Shown here in pieces: positions 24,547 through 34,085 of a DNA stretch of 64,000 nt. Numbering within the stretch: position 1 is the stretch's first letter; every line of letters begins with the position of its first letter. The notes under the pieces were generated by a model that had not been told where the DNA came from, ran no database searches, and saw only the letters and a list, made by a program, of their open reading frames with translations. The stretch is from Methanoculleus marisnigri JR1. GTDB lineage: Archaea; Halobacteriota; Methanomicrobia; Methanomicrobiales; Methanoculleaceae. The position numbers and the translations under genes were made by a program. The stretch spans positions 1,916,695-1,980,694 of the forward strand of contig NC_009051.1 of assembly GCF_000015825.1 (NCBI RefSeq). Reading direction: 5' to 3'.

Positions 24547-25668
24547 CTACACCGTCTTCACAAGCGTCGCGAGGTAGCGCCCGACCTCGCTCGTCTTCTT
24601 CGCGCCGCCCATATCCCGGGTGACGAACCCGTCGAGGATGCTTCGCTCGATCGCCCGGAGAACCGCCGCCGCCGCCTCGTGCTCGCCGATGTGGTCGAGG
24701 AGCATCGAGCCCGCCCAGACGGTCGCGAGCGGGTTCGCGACGTCGAGGCCCCGGTACTTCGGCGCGGAGCCGTGAATGGGCTCGAACATGGAGGTCCCGT
24801 TCGGGTTGATGTTCCCGCCGGGGGCGAGGCCGAGCCCGCCCTGGATCATGGCGCCGAGGTCGGTGATGATGTCGCCGAACATGTTCGGCGTGACGACGAC
24901 GTCGAACCACTCGGGGTTCTTGACGAACCACATCGTGACGGCGTCGACGAAGTTGAACTCCGTCTTAACGTCCGGGTAGCCGGCGGCGACGTCCGTGAAG
25001 ACGTCGCGCCAGAGGCCGTAGACGTCGGAGAGGACGTTTGCTTTGTCGACCGAAGTGAGTTTCTTCTCCCTCGCTGCGGCAAGGTCGAAGGCATAGCGGA
25101 TCGCCCGCTCCGCACCCTCTCGCGTGACGACGCCGATCTGGTAGGCGAGTTCTTCGGCGTCGGTCTCGACATCGAGGCCGAACCTGACGCTGTAGATGTC
25201 GCGGACGACATCGAGGGTCTTTTGCTCGCGCCGTCCGGCGAACCGGGAGCCGATCCCGACGTAGAAATCCTCGGTGTTCTCCCGGACGACGACGAAGTCG
25301 ATGTCCTGCGGACCCTTGTTCGCGAGCGGCGTTGCCACGCCGTCGAGGAGTTTGATCGGCCGGAGGTTGATGAACTGGTCGAAGTGGAACCGGATCGCAA
25401 GCAGGATGCCCTTCTCGAGGATCCCGGGCTTCACCCGGTCATCGCCGATCGCCCCGAAGTAGATCGCGTTGAACTTCGAGAGTCCCCGGATATCCTCTTC
25501 GGTCAGGAGATCGCCGGTCGCGAGGTAGCGGTCGGCCCCGATATCGAAGTCGGTCCACGCGATATCGAACCCGAAGCGTTCTCCTGCGGCATCAAGGACA
25601 TCCTTTCCCGCCGCGACGATCTCGGGGCCGATACCGTCCCCGCCGATTGCGGCTACTCGGTGCTGCAT
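24547..25668 (-). CDS. leuB: 3-isopropylmalate dehydrogenase
   Basis: A 373-residue NAD-dependent beta-decarboxylating dehydrogenase. Family marks: GGDGIGPEI at the N-terminus, the substrate-loop [12 protein letters not shown], and the conserved [23 protein letters not shown] with [12 protein letters not shown] for NAD and metal binding. It oxidises 3-isopropylmalate to the leucine precursor. Methanogens also use paralogues (AksF) for coenzyme B 2-oxosuberate; the sequence does not decide that fully, but linkage to both dehydratase subunits favours a complete leucine-type module. The gene overlaps leuD by 16 bases. Confidence 0.9.
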   Translation of the reverse strand: MQHRVAAIGGDGIGPEIVAAGKDVLDAAGERFGFDIAWTDFDIGADRYLATGDLLTEEDIRGLSKFNAIYFGAIGDDRVKPGILEKGILLAIRFHFDQFINLRPIKLLDGVATPLANKGPQDIDFVVVRENTEDFYVGIGSRFAGRREQKTLDVVRDIYSVRFGLDVETDAEELAYQIGVVTREGAERAIRYAFDLAAAREKKLTSVDKANVLSDVYGLWRDVFTDVAAGYPDVKTEFNFVDAVTMWFVKNPEWFDVVVTPNMFGDIITDLGAMIQGGLGLAPGGNINPNGTSMFEPIHGSAPKYRGLDVANPLATVWAGSMLLDHIGEHEAAAAVLRAIERSILDGFVTRDMGGAKKTSEVGRYLATLVKTV

Positions 25669-26144
25669 GTCTTCACCTCATCCAGGTCTTTTGCGTAGGC
25701 GACAAGGCCGCCGGCATCGACGATCTCCTTCATGAACCCGGGAACCGGCTCGACGGCGAGCCGTCTCCCGTTCGCCTCGATGTAGCCTCCGGCGAGGTTC
25801 ACCGTGACGGCATCGCCGTCCCGGATGCTCTCCGCCCCGGCAGAGACCAGGGGCAGGAGACCCGTGTTCACGGCGTTCCGGTAGAAGATCCGCGCAAAGG
25901 ACTTCGCGACCACGACCTTCACCCCGGCGCCGAGGAGCGCGAGCGGCGCGTGCTCGCGGGAGGAGCCGCACCCGAAGTTGCTGCCTCCGACCACGACGTC
26001 GCCCTCCCGCGCCTCCTTCGCGAACTCGTCCCGAGTCCCCTCGAACGCGTGCTTCGCAAGTTCCCCCGGGTCGTAGATGGTGAGGAACCGCCCGGGGATG
26101 ATCGCATCCGTATCGATATCGTCGCCGAACTTCCAGACTCGCAT
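25653..26144 (-). CDS. leuD: 3-isopropylmalate dehydratase small subunit
   Basis: A 163-residue small subunit with the aconitase swivel-domain signatures [15 protein letters not shown] and [17 protein letters not shown], followed by [14 protein letters not shown]. It pairs with the adjacent large subunit (three bases away) to isomerise 2- to 3-isopropylmalate or, in an AksE role, homologous longer chains. The swivel domain contributes substrate recognition; the 4Fe-4S cluster is in the large subunit. Start ATG at 26144 is clear; leuB begins inside its 3' end. Confidence 0.92.
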   Translation of the reverse strand: MRVWKFGDDIDTDAIIPGRFLTIYDPGELAKHAFEGTRDEFAKEAREGDVVVGGSNFGCGSSREHAPLALLGAGVKVVVAKSFARIFYRNAVNTGLLPLVSAGAESIRDGDAVTVNLAGGYIEANGRRLAVEPVPGFMKEIVDAGGLVAYAKDLDEVKTCSTE

Positions 26145-26147
26145 GAT

Positions 26148-27401
26148 TCACACCTCCCTCGGGTCGGTGATCTCGCCGTAGAGGGCGCTCGCCGCCGCCG
26201 TCGCCGGCGAGGAGAGGTAGACCGACGCCTGCGCACTCCCCTGCCTGCCCCGGAAGTTCCGGTTCGACGTCGAGAGCGAGACCTCGCCGGGGGCGAGGAG
26301 GCCGAACGCCCCGCCCATGCAGGGGCCGCAGCACGGCGCCTCGACGAGCGCGCCCGCCTCGACGAACCGCTCGATCAGCCCCCCCCGGAGGGCCTTGAGG
26401 TACTCCGTTCGCGAGGCCGGGATCACGATCACCCGGACGCCGTCGGCGAACCGGTCGGCGTTCCCGAGCACCTCCGCCGCCTCGGCAAGGTCCTCGTAGC
26501 GGCCGTTCGTGCAGGAGCCGATGAAGACCTGGTCGACCTTTGTTCCCGCGACCTTTCCGACATCCACGACGTTGTCGACGTTGTGCGGGACGGCGACCTG
26601 CGGGGCGAGGTCAGTGACGTCGTAGTGCCGCCGCTCCCGGTACTCCGCGTCCGGATCGCCCGCGAGGTCGAACGGCTCGATATCACGTCGGGCGGCGACG
26701 TAGTCCCAGGTGGCCGCGTCGGGCGTCACGATCCCGGCCTTCGCCCCCATCTCTATCGCCATGTTCGCGCAGGTCATCCGGCCCGCCATGTTCATGGTGT
26801 GCATGGCATCACCGGTGAACTCGAGCGCCATGTAGGTCGCCCCGTCCGCGCCGATGTCGCCGGCGAGAGAGAGGATCAGGTCTTTCGCCCCGACCCTCCG
26901 GCCGAACGCGCCCTCGACCTCGATCCGGATGCTCTCGGGCACCCGGAAATAGAGCGCCCCGAACTTCAGGACGAACCCCATATCGGTCGAACCGATGCCG
27001 GTCGCAAACGCCCCCGCCGCACCGTAGGTGCAGGTGTGCGAGTCGGTCCCGACGATGATCTCACCCGGCGCCGCCCGCCCTTTCTCCATCACGACCTGGT
27101 GGCAGACGCCCTCGAGGAGGTCGTAGTTGTGGATCCCCTGCTCATCCGCAAACCGGCGCATGAAGACGTGGTTCTCGGCGGCGGGAATCGAGTCGGCGGG
27201 TACCTGGTGGTCGAAGAGCATAATAATCCGTTCGGGATCGAATACGCGCTCTCCACCCATCTCGCGAAAGACCCTGACCGCAAGCGGGCCGGTGATATCG
27301 TGGATCATCGCTGCATCCACTGGTGCCATCACCACCTCTCCCGCGCGGACGGATCTCCCGCACCGTTGCGAAAATACCTTTTCTGCGATAGTCGCCGACA
27401 T
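26148..27401 (-). CDS. leuC: 3-isopropylmalate dehydratase (homoaconitase-family) large subunit
   Basis: A 417-residue aconitase-superfamily subunit. The three Cys ligands of the 4Fe-4S cluster are present: GSCTNGR and [10 protein letters not shown] (CxxC). Other marks are [12 protein letters not shown] and the domain-3 [11 protein letters not shown]. Typical archaeal length (about 418). It isomerises 2-isopropylmalate, or homocitrate-type acids in coenzyme B synthesis. It leads the leuC-leuD-leuB run; a TATA-like CTAAATAC at 27433-27440 (minus strand) lies about 35 bases before the ATG, so the leader is short. Confidence 0.93.
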   Translation of the reverse strand: MSATIAEKVFSQRCGRSVRAGEVVMAPVDAAMIHDITGPLAVRVFREMGGERVFDPERIIMLFDHQVPADSIPAAENHVFMRRFADEQGIHNYDLLEGVCHQVVMEKGRAAPGEIIVGTDSHTCTYGAAGAFATGIGSTDMGFVLKFGALYFRVPESIRIEVEGAFGRRVGAKDLILSLAGDIGADGATYMALEFTGDAMHTMNMAGRMTCANMAIEMGAKAGIVTPDAATWDYVAARRDIEPFDLAGDPDAEYRERRHYDVTDLAPQVAVPHNVDNVVDVGKVAGTKVDQVFIGSCTNGRYEDLAEAAEVLGNADRFADGVRVIVIPASRTEYLKALRGGLIERFVEAGALVEAPCCGPCMGGAFGLLAPGEVSLSTSNRNFRGRQGSAQASVYLSSPATAAASALYGEITDPREV

Positions 27402-27547
27402 ACAGTATCGTGTTCCATTTACGCGTTCAGGACGTATTTAGTTTGCCCGGGGCCGCCGGAGTGGTGCAGTAAATCGGAGGGCGTTCCGCCCGATTTCCCG
27501 GGACATTACCCTTATGTGGCCCCGTGCGGATTCTATAAGGAGAAGCG

Positions 27548-30166
27548 ATGACCGACGGACCGACCCCGGCAATGCGGCAGTATTATTCAGCGAAAGCCCG
27601 GTACCCCGACGCCGTCCTCTTCTTCAGGATGGGGGACTTCTACGAGACCTTCGGCGAGGATGCCGGCGTGGTGGCCCGCGAACTCGACATCACCCTGACT
27701 GCCCGGGGCAGGGACAAGAACGGCGACCGGATGCCGCTCGCGGGCGTTCCCCACCACGCCGCCGAAGGCTACATCGCCCGCCTGGTGAACAAGGGCTACA
27801 AGGTGGTGATCTGCGACCAGGTGGAGGACCCGAAGACCGCAAAAGGCATCGTGAAGCGGGACGTCACCCGGGTGATCACCCCCGGAACCCTTATCGACTC
27901 CTCGATGCTCGCCTCGGCCGGCGCCCACTACCTGATGGCGGTCGCCCCCGACCGGAAAGAGACCTTCGGCCTCGCGTTCCTGGACGTCTCCACCGGCGAG
28001 TTCTTCGTATCCTCGGGCAGCGGCGGGCGCGAATACGCCGAGATCGTCTCGGAGGTCGTCAGGTACCGCCCGACGGAGGCGATCGTCCCCGAGAGTTTCG
28101 GTGACACGCTCCCCGCCCGGCTCGAGAGCCTCGGGGTGCCGGTGAGCCGCTACCGCGACGACGCCTTCGATCCCGACGCGGCCTATGAGCGGCTCTGCGG
28201 GCAGTTCGGGACGACGACGCTCGACGGCTACGGGTGCGCCGGAATGCCGGGAGCAGTCGCCGCGGCCGGAGCGGCGCTCTGCTACGCCCAGGAGACACAG
28301 CAATCATCCCTCTCCCACATCTCGGGGCTTTCGACACGGGTGCCGTCGGGGAACATGGCGCTCGACGCGATCACCCTGCGGAACCTCGAGATCACGGCGG
28401 GCATCCGGGGCGAAGGCGACGGGAGCACACTCCTCTCCGCTCTCGACGTCACGGAGACATCGATGGGGAGCCGGACGATGCGGTCGTTCCTGATCGCCCC
28501 CCTGCTCGGGAAGGATGCCATCGAGGCGAGGCTCGATGCGGTGGAGTGGTTCTTCGACCACGCGCTTGAGAGGCAGGCGCTTCGCGCGACCCTCGGCGAC
28601 TTCGCCGACACGGAAAGGATAGCGGGAAGGATAGCCTACGGGAACGCAGGGCCCCGGGATCTCGCGACGCTCAGGGATTCTCTCTGTGCCATCCCGGACG
28701 TGAAAACGCTCTTCCCCACCGACGCACCCGTGCGGGTCCACGATGCCCTCGATGCGATGAGCGATCACGCCGCCGTCACCGATCTCATCGGCCGGGCGAT
28801 CGTCGACGAGCCGCCGGCCACCGCGCGTGCCGGCGGGATGATCCGGGAGGGGTACAACGCGAAGCTCGACGAACTCCGGCACCTCGCGACGTCCGGGAAG
28901 GACTGGATCGCGGAGTTCCAGCAGCAGGAGCGGGAGAGAACCGGGATTAAGTCGCTCAAGGTCGGCTACAACCGGGTCTTCGGCTACTACATCGAGGTGA
29001 CGAGGCCGAACCTGCACCTGGTGCCGCCGGAGTACGAGCGCCGGCAGACGACCGCGAACGGCGAGCGCTACACGATCCCCGACCTCCGGGAGAAGGAGGC
29101 GATGATCGCGACCGCCGAAGAGCGCCTTACCGCCCTCGAAGCGGAGATCTACACCGAACTCGTCCGGACGCTCGTAGCAGAGGTCGCCGGTATCCAGGCG
29201 ACCGCCCGGGCGGTGGGGCTCCTCGACGTCTATTCGGCGCTTGCCGAAGTCGCCGCCCGCTACGGCTACACCCGCCCCGCGATCGAGGAGAGCGGCCGGG
29301 TTGTCATCCGCGACGGCCGCCACCCGGTGGTGGAGCGGCACCTCCCGGTCCCGTTCGTCCCGAACGACACGGAACTCGATTCCGCCGCCGACCAGATCAT
29401 GATCATCACCGGGGCGAACATGGCGGGCAAGTCCACCTACATGCGGGCGGTGGCGCTCTGCTGCATCATGGCCCAGGTGGGAAGTTTCGTCCCGGCCCGG
29501 CACGCGACGATCGGGATCGTCGACCGCGTCTTCACCCGGGTGGGAGCGTTCGACGACCTCGCCTCCGGGCAGTCCACGTTCATGGTCGAGATGCTGGAAC
29601 TTGCAAACATCTTAAACAACGCCACCGCGGGAAGTCTCGTCATCCTCGACGAGATCGGGCGGGGGACGAGCACGCTGGACGGGTGCGCCATCGCCCGGGC
29701 GGTGGTGGAGTTCCTGCACGGGAAGGCGGTCGCGGGGCCGAGAACGCTCTTTGCGACCCACTTCCACGACCTGATCGACCTCGAGGGCACCCTCAAGCGG
29801 GTGAAGAACTTCCACTTCGCGGTGAAGGATACCGGAACCGACGTCGTCTTCCTCCGTAAGATCATCCCCGGCGCGACCGACCGGAGTTACGGTGTTCACG
29901 TCGCCCACCTTGCCGGGATCCCGAAGAAGGTGACCGACCGGGCGATGGAGATCCTGAAGGAGGCGTCGGCGCGGGAGTTCTCCGGCGGCCCGCGGGCCCC
30001 CCGCTACACCCAGATGCTCCTCGTCGACCCCGGCGAGCGGGCCGTTCAGGAGAACCCCGCAGTCAGGGAACTCAAAGATCTGAACCCGAACGAGATGACT
30101 CCGATCGAGGCGTTAACCACCCTCTGCCGCCTCCAGAGGATTGCAAACGGGGAGAGAGAGCGATGA
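27548..30166 (+). CDS. mutS: DNA mismatch repair protein MutS
   Basis: An 872-residue bacterial-type MutS1. The N-terminal mismatch-binding domain has the Phe-x-Glu clamp in MGDFYETFGED (near 27-37). The C-terminal ATPase has Walker A GANMAGKSTYMR, Walker B LVILDEIGRGTS and the signature DDLASGQSTFMVEM. It recognises mismatches and small loops and recruits MutL. MutSL is rare in archaea and generally taken as acquired from bacteria; methanogens are among the holders. It overlaps mutL by four bases (ATGA), so the two are translationally coupled. Confidence 0.97.
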   Translation: MTDGPTPAMRQYYSAKARYPDAVLFFRMGDFYETFGEDAGVVARELDITLTARGRDKNGDRMPLAGVPHHAAEGYIARLVNKGYKVVICDQVEDPKTAKGIVKRDVTRVITPGTLIDSSMLASAGAHYLMAVAPDRKETFGLAFLDVSTGEFFVSSGSGGREYAEIVSEVVRYRPTEAIVPESFGDTLPARLESLGVPVSRYRDDAFDPDAAYERLCGQFGTTTLDGYGCAGMPGAVAAAGAALCYAQETQQSSLSHISGLSTRVPSGNMALDAITLRNLEITAGIRGEGDGSTLLSALDVTETSMGSRTMRSFLIAPLLGKDAIEARLDAVEWFFDHALERQALRATLGDFADTERIAGRIAYGNAGPRDLATLRDSLCAIPDVKTLFPTDAPVRVHDALDAMSDHAAVTDLIGRAIVDEPPATARAGGMIREGYNAKLDELRHLATSGKDWIAEFQQQERERTGIKSLKVGYNRVFGYYIEVTRPNLHLVPPEYERRQTTANGERYTIPDLREKEAMIATAEERLTALEAEIYTELVRTLVAEVAGIQATARAVGLLDVYSALAEVAARYGYTRPAIEESGRVVIRDGRHPVVERHLPVPFVPNDTELDSAADQIMIITGANMAGKSTYMRAVALCCIMAQVGSFVPARHATIGIVDRVFTRVGAFDDLASGQSTFMVEMLELANILNNATAGSLVILDEIGRGTSTLDGCAIARAVVEFLHGKAVAGPRTLFATHFHDLIDLEGTLKRVKNFHFAVKDTGTDVVFLRKIIPGATDRSYGVHVAHLAGIPKKVTDRAMEILKEASAREFSGGPRAPRYTQMLLVDPGERAVQENPAVRELKDLNPNEMTPIEALTTLCRLQRIANGERER

Positions 30167-31920
30167 CGAAGATCCGCGTCCTCGATCCCGACACCGTGAA
30201 CCAGATCGCCGCCGGCGAGGTCGTGGAGCGGCCCGCGTCGGTGGTGAAGGAACTCCTCGAGAACGCGATTGATGCCGATTCGACGAGCATTCTGATCGAC
30301 GTCTCCTCGGACATGGCCGCGATCACGAAGATCCGGGTGACCGACAACGGCGAGGGCATGACCCCGGAGGAGGCGGTCCTCGCGTTCCATCCCCACGCGA
30401 CGAGCAAGATCCGGGATATCGCCGACCTCTCTGCCGTCAGAACCCTCGGGTTCCGGGGGGAGGCGCTCGCGAGCATCGCCGCCGTCGCGGAGGTGACACT
30501 GGTCACCCGCCCCCGGGGAGGGGGAGCGCTCGCCGGCACCCGGCTGGTGGTCCGGGGCGGCGAGATCGTGGAGAAGAGCGAGGTCGGGGCGCCGGAGGGG
30601 ACGACGATCGCGGTGGAACGCCTCTTTTACAACACCCCCGCCCGCCGGAAGTTCCTCAAAAGCAGGAACACCGAGCTCGCCCACGTCTACGCCGTCGTGG
30701 AGAGTCTCGCCCTCGCCCACGGCGAGGTCGCCTTCCGGGTGGTGCACAACGGAAAAGAGCGGATGGCAACCCAGCGATCGGGAGGGGCCTTGAACACCAT
30801 CGCGGGGCTCTACGGCGCCGACCTTGCACGGTCGCTCGTCCCGGTCGAAGGACGGCTCCCATTCCTCGCTATCCGCGGCTACATCTCCCGGCCGTCGGAG
30901 AGCCGGGGGAACCCCTCGCAGATCTCCGTCAGCATCAACGGCAGAAGCATCGCCTCCCGGCAGATCGCCGCCGCCGTCCGGGAGGGCTACGGCACCCTTC
31001 TCCCGAAAGACCGCTACCCGGTGGCGTTCCTCGATCTTGCGATCGACACCGGTCTCGTGGACGTCAACGTCCACCCGACGAAGAGGGAGATCCGCCTCTC
31101 CCGGGAGCGGGAGATCACGGGGGCGATTGCGGCCGCCGTCGATGAGGCGCTTGCCGGTCACGACCTCGCACGCGAAACTCCGGTCGAGCCGGTGCAGCAG
31201 CAGATCATCGCGGCGGATCCCGGACAGGTGCCGACCCCGTCGCCGGTCGGCGAGCCCGGGGCACCCTACACGGCCGGGCACCGGGGGCTCACCCTCTCCG
31301 ATAAGCAACTCCGCCGGACCGAGACGGAAGGAGGAGAGAACCTCCTCCCCGCAATGGAGCCGATCGGGCAGGTGGCCGCGACCTACATCGTGGCGGAGGG
31401 GGCCGACGGCACCCTCTACCTCGTCGACCAGCACGCGGCCCACGAACGGGTCCTCTACGACCAGGTCACGGAGCAGCGCGATAAGGCGGCCGGGTCGCAG
31501 GAGCTGATCACGCCGGTCGTCCTCTCGCTCCCCCCGAAGGAGTCCGCCGCTCTCCGGGACGCGATCCCTCTCCTCGCGGACGAAGGGTTCGTGGTGGATG
31601 AGTTCGGCCGGGACACCTTCGCCGTCCGGGCGGTGCCGGCCGCCCTCGGCGCAGTCGAGGACCCCGGGACAGTCCGGGAGACGATCGCCGACCTCCTCGC
31701 CGACGAATCCCGCACCGCCCCCGACCGGCGGGAGAGGGTCACGTGTATCGTCGCATGCCGTGGAGCGGTGAAGGCCGGTGCCCTTCTCACGCCCGACCAG
31801 CAGAAGCGTCTCATCATGCAACTCGCCCGGACGAAGACCCCCTGGACATGCCCGCACGGGAGGCCGACGGTCGTGGCGTTCGACAGACGCAGACTCGACG
31901 GGATGTTTCGGCGAGGGTGA
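30163..31920 (+). CDS. mutL: DNA mismatch repair endonuclease MutL
   Basis: A 585-residue MutL. The GHKL ATPase domain has ENAIDAD, DNGEGM, HATSKI and GFRGEALASI. The C-terminal domain keeps latent-endonuclease motifs: DQHAAHERVLYDQ (the usual last Glu is Asp), ACRGAVKAG and CPHGRP. This is the methyl-independent type that nicks the discontinuous strand after PCNA or MutS activation. The linker (about 330-395) is Pro/Gly-rich as in other MutL. Start is within the mutS stop (ATGA). Confidence 0.96.
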   Translation: MTKIRVLDPDTVNQIAAGEVVERPASVVKELLENAIDADSTSILIDVSSDMAAITKIRVTDNGEGMTPEEAVLAFHPHATSKIRDIADLSAVRTLGFRGEALASIAAVAEVTLVTRPRGGGALAGTRLVVRGGEIVEKSEVGAPEGTTIAVERLFYNTPARRKFLKSRNTELAHVYAVVESLALAHGEVAFRVVHNGKERMATQRSGGALNTIAGLYGADLARSLVPVEGRLPFLAIRGYISRPSESRGNPSQISVSINGRSIASRQIAAAVREGYGTLLPKDRYPVAFLDLAIDTGLVDVNVHPTKREIRLSREREITGAIAAAVDEALAGHDLARETPVEPVQQQIIAADPGQVPTPSPVGEPGAPYTAGHRGLTLSDKQLRRTETEGGENLLPAMEPIGQVAATYIVAEGADGTLYLVDQHAAHERVLYDQVTEQRDKAAGSQELITPVVLSLPPKESAALRDAIPLLADEGFVVDEFGRDTFAVRAVPAALGAVEDPGTVRETIADLLADESRTAPDRRERVTCIVACRGAVKAGALLTPDQQKRLIMQLARTKTPWTCPHGRPTVVAFDRRRLDGMFRRG

Positions 31921-32398
31921 GATCACCTGGCCGGGGCGATGCGAAATAGCCCACAAAATCACGTGTTTTTAAAATCAATCGGGCCCATCCGCGTAAAAAA
32001 ACAAAATCCCGTATCATAATGGATTTATCCTGGGAGATCCTTACGATTGTACGTCGCAGCGGGCTTCCGCTGCAGACGAAACGGATTGAACCATACGACA
32101 CCACTCCAGCAGATTCGCCTCCATATGAGAGGAACAGAGGAGAATCACCACAGGCCTTGATACGCGACCGGACTATCGAATCGCACTTTGATATTCCCTC
32201 CCCGGCGATCCTCCCTCTGGTCACCCACGATATCCTGCTGGAGAAGAAACAGGTGACGGGGAAGCACCCCTAAACGTCCTGCTGAAGAGAATCACCTCTC
32301 AACAACTCCATTTACCCGCCACCTTTTTTTTGTGATCCCGAATTTACAGCCAGGGCTGTCATCCTCGATGCTTCCGGAATAATGGGGTGCCAAAAAAA
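31921..32398. other. Intergenic region with hairpin and T-run, no convincing gene
   Basis: These 478 bases are AT-richer than the flanks. A perfect 7-bp stem, GCAGCGG-GCTT-CCGCTGC, lies at 32056-32073, and an 8-base T run at about 32323-32331 could stop plus-strand transcription. The only plus frame of note (32019-32273, MDLSWEIL) has coding-neutral composition, no ribosome site and no recognisable motif, so I do not call it. A short noncoding RNA is possible. Confidence 0.35.
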
Positions 32399-33004
32399 TT
32401 AGAGGAAACGGAACGACTCCGCCGCCGGAGCCGCGTCGACGTTGTAAACATCGTACCCGGGGGGGAACACCGTATGCATGACCGAGTAGGTGACGCCGTC
32501 CCTGACAGCGTAACGGATGACGAAGGTATACCGGTCTTCATCGACGATGGGGACGGAGAAGACCGATCGGTATGCCGGGACGCCGTCAAGAGAGATCTCC
32601 TCCGTCGAGACCCATTCGGCATCGATCCCGGCGCGAAGGTCCTCCACGTAGGTCGTGTTCAGCGCTTCGAGAACCAGTTCCGGAACAGCGTCCACCTGAA
32701 CGGGGTTCGTGTTCACGCGAACCTCCTCGTGCTTATCCGGCGAGGAGAACCAGACACTCTCGCCGGACTCGGTGTAAAACCACCCCTCCGGGCAGGTGAC
32801 GGCATACCCGTAGGGGGTGTTGACATAGGTGCCGTTCCCGGGAACGGGCACCAGGGTAGGGGTCGGAGCCACGGTAGGGGTAGGAGGCTGGGTCGGGCCG
32901 GGGCCGGGCGGTTGCGGCGAGGAGAGTCCCGGCAGCAGAACCACCAGGACGACGGCCAGGGCAACCACGAGAACCCCGCCAATCAGCAGTTTCTCGGATC
33001 TCAT
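32399..33004 (-). CDS. Membrane-anchored protein with PsbP/DcrB-like outer domain
   Basis: A 201-residue protein: one N-terminal helix (LLIGGVLVVALAVVLVVLLP), a Pro/Thr-rich spacer (QPPGPGPTQPPTPTVAPTPT, about 30-52), then a beta-sandwich of ~145 residues with YVNTPYGYAVTCPEGW and YRSVFSVPIVDEDRYTFV, ending AAESFRFL. This layout matches the PsbP/DcrB-like fold used by extracytoplasmic anchored proteins; ligand unknown. It could be displayed on the cell surface through the flexible spacer. It lies just downstream of the Lon-like protease on the same strand. Confidence 0.75.
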   Translation of the reverse strand: MRSEKLLIGGVLVVALAVVLVVLLPGLSSPQPPGPGPTQPPTPTVAPTPTLVPVPGNGTYVNTPYGYAVTCPEGWFYTESGESVWFSSPDKHEEVRVNTNPVQVDAVPELVLEALNTTYVEDLRAGIDAEWVSTEEISLDGVPAYRSVFSVPIVDEDRYTFVIRYAVRDGVTYSVMHTVFPPGYDVYNVDAAPAAESFRFL

Positions 33005-33047
33005 ACTATCCGGGTATGTGGCCCGGGAAAGGATAAATACCCTTCAG

Positions 33048-33917
33048 TCAGGCCGTCCCGGCGGCCGGGTCGGGTGCGGGAGCACGAAGATCGGCGAGCA
33101 GGTCGTCGAGGGTATCGACGTATTTCACCCGGATGCCGAGGTTCTCCTCGATATACTGTTTCGAGTCCACGATGACCGGCCGCTGCCGCGCGATCCTCAG
33201 TCCGCCGAACGATCGGGTCTCCTCATGGTTCTCGAAGACCCGATTATTCTCGTCGGAGATGATGAGAAGCGTCTTCCCGCCGCGGCGAGCAGCCTCCGCC
33301 TTCTCGAGGATCCCGCCGACCGGGCCGATGCTCCCGTTCTCATTGAGGGTTCCCGTCACGGTCACGCTCTCGTTGAGCGCAAAGTCTTCCAGCACCGAGA
33401 GGAGCAGCGCGGCCATCAGCGCCCCCGCACTGGGGCCGTCGATCTCGGAGATGTCCTCCGGGCCCTGGATGCTGAAAATGATATCGTTCTCTGTGAGATC
33501 GGCGCGGGACCGGTTGGCGGCGACAACGACCGCAAGATTCGCGGCGTCCTGAAAGACGATCCCCATCCGGGGCGTCGTCTGGACGAGCACCCTTCCTTTC
33601 CCGGGCACGACCTCGACCGAGACGTTCACCATCGCCCCCTCTTCGGTCACCTCCTCGTAGAGTAACGGGCCGCCCCGGTCGACCTCGACCTTCTGGAGGA
33701 TGACCGGCACCTGCATCGAGGCAACGCTCCCGTTCCCAACCACCTTCACCGGGGACAGAGGGGCGACGGTCGCGGTCGGAAGAGGTTCGGCCTCCCCCGG
33801 TTTGGAGAGCGCCGGGGAGAGGCCGTCCACCGGCACGAGGGCGACGGCCAGGAGAGAGACGTTCGCAAGAAGCGATAAAACAAGCAGGATCGTCAGGGTC
33901 TTCTCCCGTATCCGCAT
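33048..33917 (-). CDS. Membrane-anchored Lon-like (S16) serine protease without ATPase
   Basis: A 289-residue protein. The N-terminal hydrophobic helix (8-28) anchors it outward, then a spacer precedes a Lon proteolytic domain: catalytic Ser163 in DGPSAGALMA and Lys206 in GPVGGILEKAEAARRGG, the S16 Ser-Lys dyad. There is no AAA module, so it acts without ATP, unlike LonB. Archaeal members of this type are membrane-linked and uncharacterised. A minus-strand TATATATC at about 33944-33951 lies some 30 bases before the ATG, so the message is near-leaderless. Confidence 0.88.
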   Translation of the reverse strand: MRIREKTLTILLVLSLLANVSLLAVALVPVDGLSPALSKPGEAEPLPTATVAPLSPVKVVGNGSVASMQVPVILQKVEVDRGGPLLYEEVTEEGAMVNVSVEVVPGKGRVLVQTTPRMGIVFQDAANLAVVVAANRSRADLTENDIIFSIQGPEDISEIDGPSAGALMAALLLSVLEDFALNESVTVTGTLNENGSIGPVGGILEKAEAARRGGKTLLIISDENNRVFENHEETRSFGGLRIARQRPVIVDSKQYIEENLGIRVKYVDTLDDLLADLRAPAPDPAAGTA

Positions 33918-33960
33918 ACGCTGCCCGAATATTATTCATCAAGATATATAGTTTCCGCAA

Positions 33961-34043
33961 GCGACTGGCGCGAGCATCACGAGCAGCAGGAGCGTGAGAA
34001 GACCGAAGGTCTTCGAGTAGCGACGCGTGCCCCGTTAGGGGCA
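33961..34043. repeat. Palindromic intergenic element related to the 45-bp repeat
   Basis: The segment starts GCGACTGGCG, the same ten bases found at the junction of the 6866 repeat units. It contains two perfect hairpins: GAAGACC-GAA-GGTCTTC at 33998-34014 and TGCCCC-GTTA-GGGGCA at 34028-34043. The first has the CCGAAGG centre also seen in the 45-bp unit. Likely one member of a dispersed intergenic palindrome family. Confidence 0.6.
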
Positions 34044-34085
34044 GGCGGAGCCATCAGAATACCGCCCCCCACCCCCCAATCCGGG

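Noticed and set aside
24547-27401. Certain assignment to AksDEF (coenzyme B synthesis)
   Set aside because: Motifs are shared by Leu and Aks enzymes; the complete leuCDB order favours leucine but the sequence alone cannot decide.
32019-32273. 84-codon plus-strand frame MDLSWEIL after mutL
   Set aside because: No motif, no ribosome site and neutral composition; kept only as part of the spacer description.
33961-34043. CRISPR array or tRNA
   Set aside because: Only two different hairpins, no direct repeats with spacers, and no cloverleaf or anticodon arm.
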